37,139 nucleotides of DNA. Origin: Sphaeroforma arctica JP610. Taxonomy: Eukaryota > Opisthokonta > Ichthyosporea > Ichthyophonida. The notes under the pieces were generated by a model that was given only the letters and a program-made list of their open reading frames with translations, did no database searches and was not told the DNA's origin. This document shows positions 24,501 through 29,700 of the stretch, piece by piece (position 1 is the stretch's first letter; every line of letters starts with the position of its first letter). The stretch spans positions 86,419-123,557 of the forward strand of contig NW_014040450.1 of assembly GCF_001186125.1 (NCBI RefSeq), given 5' to 3'. The position numbers and the translations under genes were made by a program.

Positions 24501-26734
24501 TTCCTGTGTGACTATCCGAGATCGCTCCGAACCTCTTCAATGAGACCAGAGTGCCGGGTGTGTGGTCCGTCTCATACTGTGCTGTACAGAGCAACACTAC
24601 TTTGTAATCAAACACATATGTATCTCTGCTGATTGAAGGTGAATAACCCTGGCGTACGTCTATTGTGCCATATCAAGTCTATGTGCACCCCCTGTGTCCA
24701 CACGCTACAGCGACCACGTAATCTGGCCCACGCACATTGTTGAGCGACGAATATCTCATCTACACACTCTCTACAGACAGGTCCTCTGGTGTCAATAGAA
24801 GGCTCGATCCGTTCATCCACACGCTCACGGCCACGCACACACAGACACATGCGCGCGCGTATACCTGATGTACTGATATTATGATGGGCCATATAGCACA
24901 CAAATGCACACCGTGTGCACACACGCCCGCTACGCCAGCTGTCACCGAACATCTCTCTCTCTCTCTCTCTCTCTCCAACCCGATCAACTCATGCTCAACG
25001 TAGAACGAAGGTGTGGAAGGGCTCCATCCGAGCGAACGTCAGCAGCGCAGTGACTTTGTTGAGTCCCGGCAGTATCTCGAGCGCTATCTGCAGCTGACAA
25101 TACTCGTGCGATGCATGACACACGTGCGACACCTGTCACGTGTCAACCTGTCACACACCAGGATCGATGACACGGGCGTGCAAGTGCTCGTGAGTGGCCT
25201 GGGTGTGGGCAGTGCGTTAACTCACGTGCAGCTGAGTGGCAACTTGATCACCGCTACCGGGGTGGAGTTTCTATCGCAGACTTTGTATGTAGTTATGCCT
25301 TAATATAGTAGGCTGGGTGTGTTGCAGGCCCGAGTTTATAAACGTCTCGGGTTTTTATGGAGGGAGTAGGTGCATGGGAATGATGTAGTGGCCCTTTGTT
25401 GCTAGGGACCAGGTGCATAAGAATGGTCTAATGCTGCTCTGTTGCTAGGGACTAGGTGCATAAGAATGGTCTAATGCTGCTCTGTTGCTAGGGACCAGGT
25501 GCACTGGGAATGGTGTACTAGTGCTCTGTTGCTAGTGTGTATCACTCTCAGACCTAGGTGCGTGGTTGTGTTGCTAAGGATTGGTTATTCTATAGCGGCT
25601 GGCAGCATCTGTGCTACAGCATATGTCGGCCGTGTATTGCGAGTTGGTATCAGTGCGGTGACTATACATCATTAGTGTTATTCATAGTAGTGATCAGTGT
25701 GCACTCGGACTTTCTAATTGGCTAGGCATCTGAGCTTGCAATCTATTACAACGCCTTGTCATAGATCCGTAGAGACCTGACCCCTCCCGCAAGCCCCATG
25801 TGCTGAGTGGTCAGTACGCTGCTGTACTCTCTGTCACCTACACATAACCATCCACAACCTGCCGCCGCTGCTTACGCCGATGGGTCTACCTCATGGTTGT
25901 CCGTGCTACTGTAGTACTATGATATTGACGATGAAGTTTCAGGGTTTAGGGTTTTAAATTTGGTTTAGGGTTTCGGTTTTGATTGAGTAAGCTGACACAT
26001 CTGCGTACACAGCCAACTGTACGGCACAGCATTAGCATTGCCATCTACTCGTAAATTGGTGAACCACCACGGGACTTGGGTATCACGATCGGCCCTTATA
26101 AATACCTCTACACACAATCGATTGCACTCCACAGTAACCATCTACGCCGACGTATATCCTGACTATGCACATACCTCTACAAGATACATAGCTTACACTT
26201 ACGCCGATGTATATACCTGATGCATATGCCTACCTACAATGCCTTACTTTGACCTGTGTTGATGCACATACCCCTATATGATACATAGCTTTCAGTTACG
26301 CCTATAGAATATGCCTGCGTACAATTCGTTGCTTTTACCTGTGCAAATACACATACCTCTGTAAGATCCATAGCTTACACTTACGCCTATGTGTATGCCT
26401 AATGTATATGCCTGCGCACAATGTCTTGCCTTACCTCTGCTGATGTGCATGCCACACAATCTATCGCACTCCACTGTGCATACCCACAGGTCCAAGTTGT
26501 GTGTGCTCGACCTGTCATATAATCTGCTGACTGATTTGGCTGCCCCACACTTGGCACGGATACTCCACACAAACAACGCTACGGTATGGTTGTTATGTCT
26601 TATGCCTGGTGTCGTTTCGTTATGAATAAAAATATCAAACGTTTATATAGTCGTTTACATATTATATTTTTTATTTTTTATTTTTATTTTATATTATTAT
26701 ATATTATTATATTATTATATTATCATTATTAGAT

Positions 26735-26792
<58 letters not shown>

Positions 26793-29700
26793 CATACAGT
26801 AGTCTAAGTGTCGCTAGTGCCCGTGTTCTTTGGTAGCGTGTTTGTGATTAGAAGTGTATTCTTGTGCCATCACCAGCAATCATCTCGTTGCTAGTGAATT
26901 TTGGCGCTTGACATTCTAGTCTGTACTGCAAAGTAAAGGACTCCTGTGGCAGAGTCTCCTATATTATGTATCGAAGACCACATACGGACACTGTGCTCCA
27001 AGCGTCCACCGTGTATTGGTGCGACAGTACTTCTAAAGTATGAGGATGGGTTATTATTGAAAGCTTCAACACTCCAGTACGTCCACGCAGGAGAGGGTTT
27101 ACTGTCACTCTCCTCATGGGGCACTCGGCAGACACTCTCCGATAGACAAACCGCCCACCACTCGCATGTACCATATGTAGTCTGACCGAAACTCGCAACC
27201 ATCGCGTCGGTATATTCTCCTGTCTCATATACTTCTATGCTCGTAGCAGATTCAACGCCTTAGGCTGGACAGCAACTTCTTAAGCAACCGCACACTGTCA
27301 CACCTGAGCACCCCGCTGGTATCAACAGTACGCCAATCGCTGCAAGAGATTGGTCTCAGCGGCAACGCAGAGATCACTGTGGTTGCGATAGGTATGTGTT
27401 CGATGTTGTTCCGAGAACGCGCGTCCGTACTTCTGTAGTAAAGCACTACAGTACTTTTTTTAAGGCACTACGTTACTCATATACTCATATGAGCAAAGTA
27501 TTACTTCTGTAATTCTGCAGATACATGTGTACGTGAGTGGGGTGTTGGTGACAATGTAGTGTACAATGCTTGCAGGAGGTGTCTCTTGAAGAAGTACGCA
27601 AGATGTGTTCCATTTATTGCGTATGCATGGAGTATTATTTTTACACCCGAGCTTGCGAGCTAGATGCCAAGGGTTGCCATCCACTGCTGATTGCTCTTGC
27701 AGTCGATTTGCATCTTGTCGCAGTGGACTTGCTAGGGGCTCGTGAGGCTATTATAGAGGCCTTGTGGTTGCTAGGGATTCATGAGGCTACTATAGAGGCC
27801 TTGCAGTTGCTAGAGACTCGTGAGGTTATTATAGAGGCCTTGTGGTTGCTAGGGACTCGTGAGACTATTAAAGAGGCCTTGTGGTTGCTAGGGACTCGTG
27901 AGGCTATTGTAGAGGCCTTGTAGTTTTGCTAGGGACTCGTGAGGCTAATATAGAGGCCTTGTGGTTGCTAGGGACTTGTGAGGCTATTATAGAGGACTTG
28001 CGGTTGCTAGGGACTCGTGAGGTTATTATAGAGGACTTGCGGTTGCTAGGGACTCGTAAGGTTATTGTAGAGGCCTTGCGGTTGCTAGGGACTCGTGAGA
28101 CTATTATAGAGGCCTTGTGGTTGCTAGGGACTCGTGAGACTATTGTAGAGACCTTGCGGTTGCTAGGGACTCGTGAGACTATTATAGAGGCCTTGTGGTT
28201 GCTAGGGACTCGTGAGACTATTATAGAGGCCTTGTAGTTGCTAGGGACTCGTGAGGCTATTATAGAGGCCTTTCGGTTGCTAGGGACTCGTGAGGCTATT
28301 GTAGTGACCTTGCGGTTGCTATTGGCTCAGTTGGACTAACATGTACGGGCTGTCGGTGCTTGTCGTTGCGTATGGTATATAGCCATGTGCACGCGCTCTC
28401 CTTAGCACTTGGGTTGATGCTTGCCGTAGTATGACTGTTCTATCTGATCTACTACATGTGCGCTGGCTAAGTCATAAAGCTACTTTGTTGGTACACCCAT
28501 GCTAATATACTTACCCCTATTGCACCACAGTGAAACTCATCCGGTCATTTGATGGCGGATGTCCGCTGACTGTTCTCTCAGATGGCGTTGGCTCCAGTTC
28601 GCACGCCGCAGCCGTATCGCCAACTGTCGACCCTCTGAGCCACAACTCACCAACCGACGCGTGTTTATCGCCGTCTCTCATTGGTCACACGCGTACCGCT
28701 ATACCAGCCGATGTACACGTGTCTCTCAGAGGCGTGCACCTCACAGACGAGAGTCTGAGGACTCTGTTGGACGCTGTGGCATCAGGTGGGTGTGTATGTT
28801 TAGTACCGTTCGGCACGGTGTGGGAAATGGTTTATCTAGGTCGTAGGCTTGTTGGTTAACTAAGTTGTTGGGTATATTCAAAGGTGCGAGTCCAGCAGTT
28901 GAGGTCTTGCTCAGTATAAGTGTGCGGGCATTGCTTGGCGACTCTTTGTTCTGTGCGTTATGCTTTGCCTCTATGAGTTGTTGTATGGATACTCATACAG
29001 CAGCTGTTGACCTGATCTTTGGGTGTGTGTGGCGGCGCCGATTGAGCCAAGTGCACTACGCACACACATCCGACTATGAATACAATACCTCGCAGAGGCC
29101 CAGAATACTAGTACACCCGTAGATACTATGGCGTGAAGTCACCGGTGACTGAAATATGAGAAAAAAAAACTGAATATGTATGCAATACGTCACAAAAGCA
29201 CAGAATACTAGCACACCCGTAGCTATTGTGGCACGAAGTCACCGGTGACTAAAATAGGGCATATGCCGTTGTTAAGGACTTTTATACGGCGAGAATCTAA
29301 GACATGTTTATATATATATATGTGTGAGAGTGTGTGTGTGTGTGTGTGTGTATCTACGACATATACTAATTCTGATGTATATGTGCAGGGTTTGTGATAC
29401 GCCTCAATCTGTCGCACGCTGTTCTGCCCGGCAGTGGTCTAGCAAGTGTGCTCCAGGCAGCGGTGGCGACGTCAAGGTGAGTATGTTTGTATGTGAGCAT
29501 GCTACTATACAATCCAGTAGTAGACCATTGTGTGCGGCCCTGTGTGGTGACTGTGTCGCGGTACTGGCTAACTGAATTTGGCCGGCTGTATTCTGGTACA
29601 GTGAGACTTGAGCCTTTGGACTGCTGCGTTTGTCACACAAAGTAAAAATAAACTACGAGTGTTTGTACAAAAAACGGCTATAGTACGCAAAGTATCCTCT

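Noticed and set aside
24640-24760. Possible extra LRR exon [13 protein letters not shown]
   Set aside because: No GT donor in a phase that fits exon 25, and exons 24 and 25 are already phase-matched.
27570-28237. Repeat protein LLGTRE..EAL as a separate gene
   Set aside because: It lies within an intron, derives from a 39-bp array and has no start or splice context of its own.
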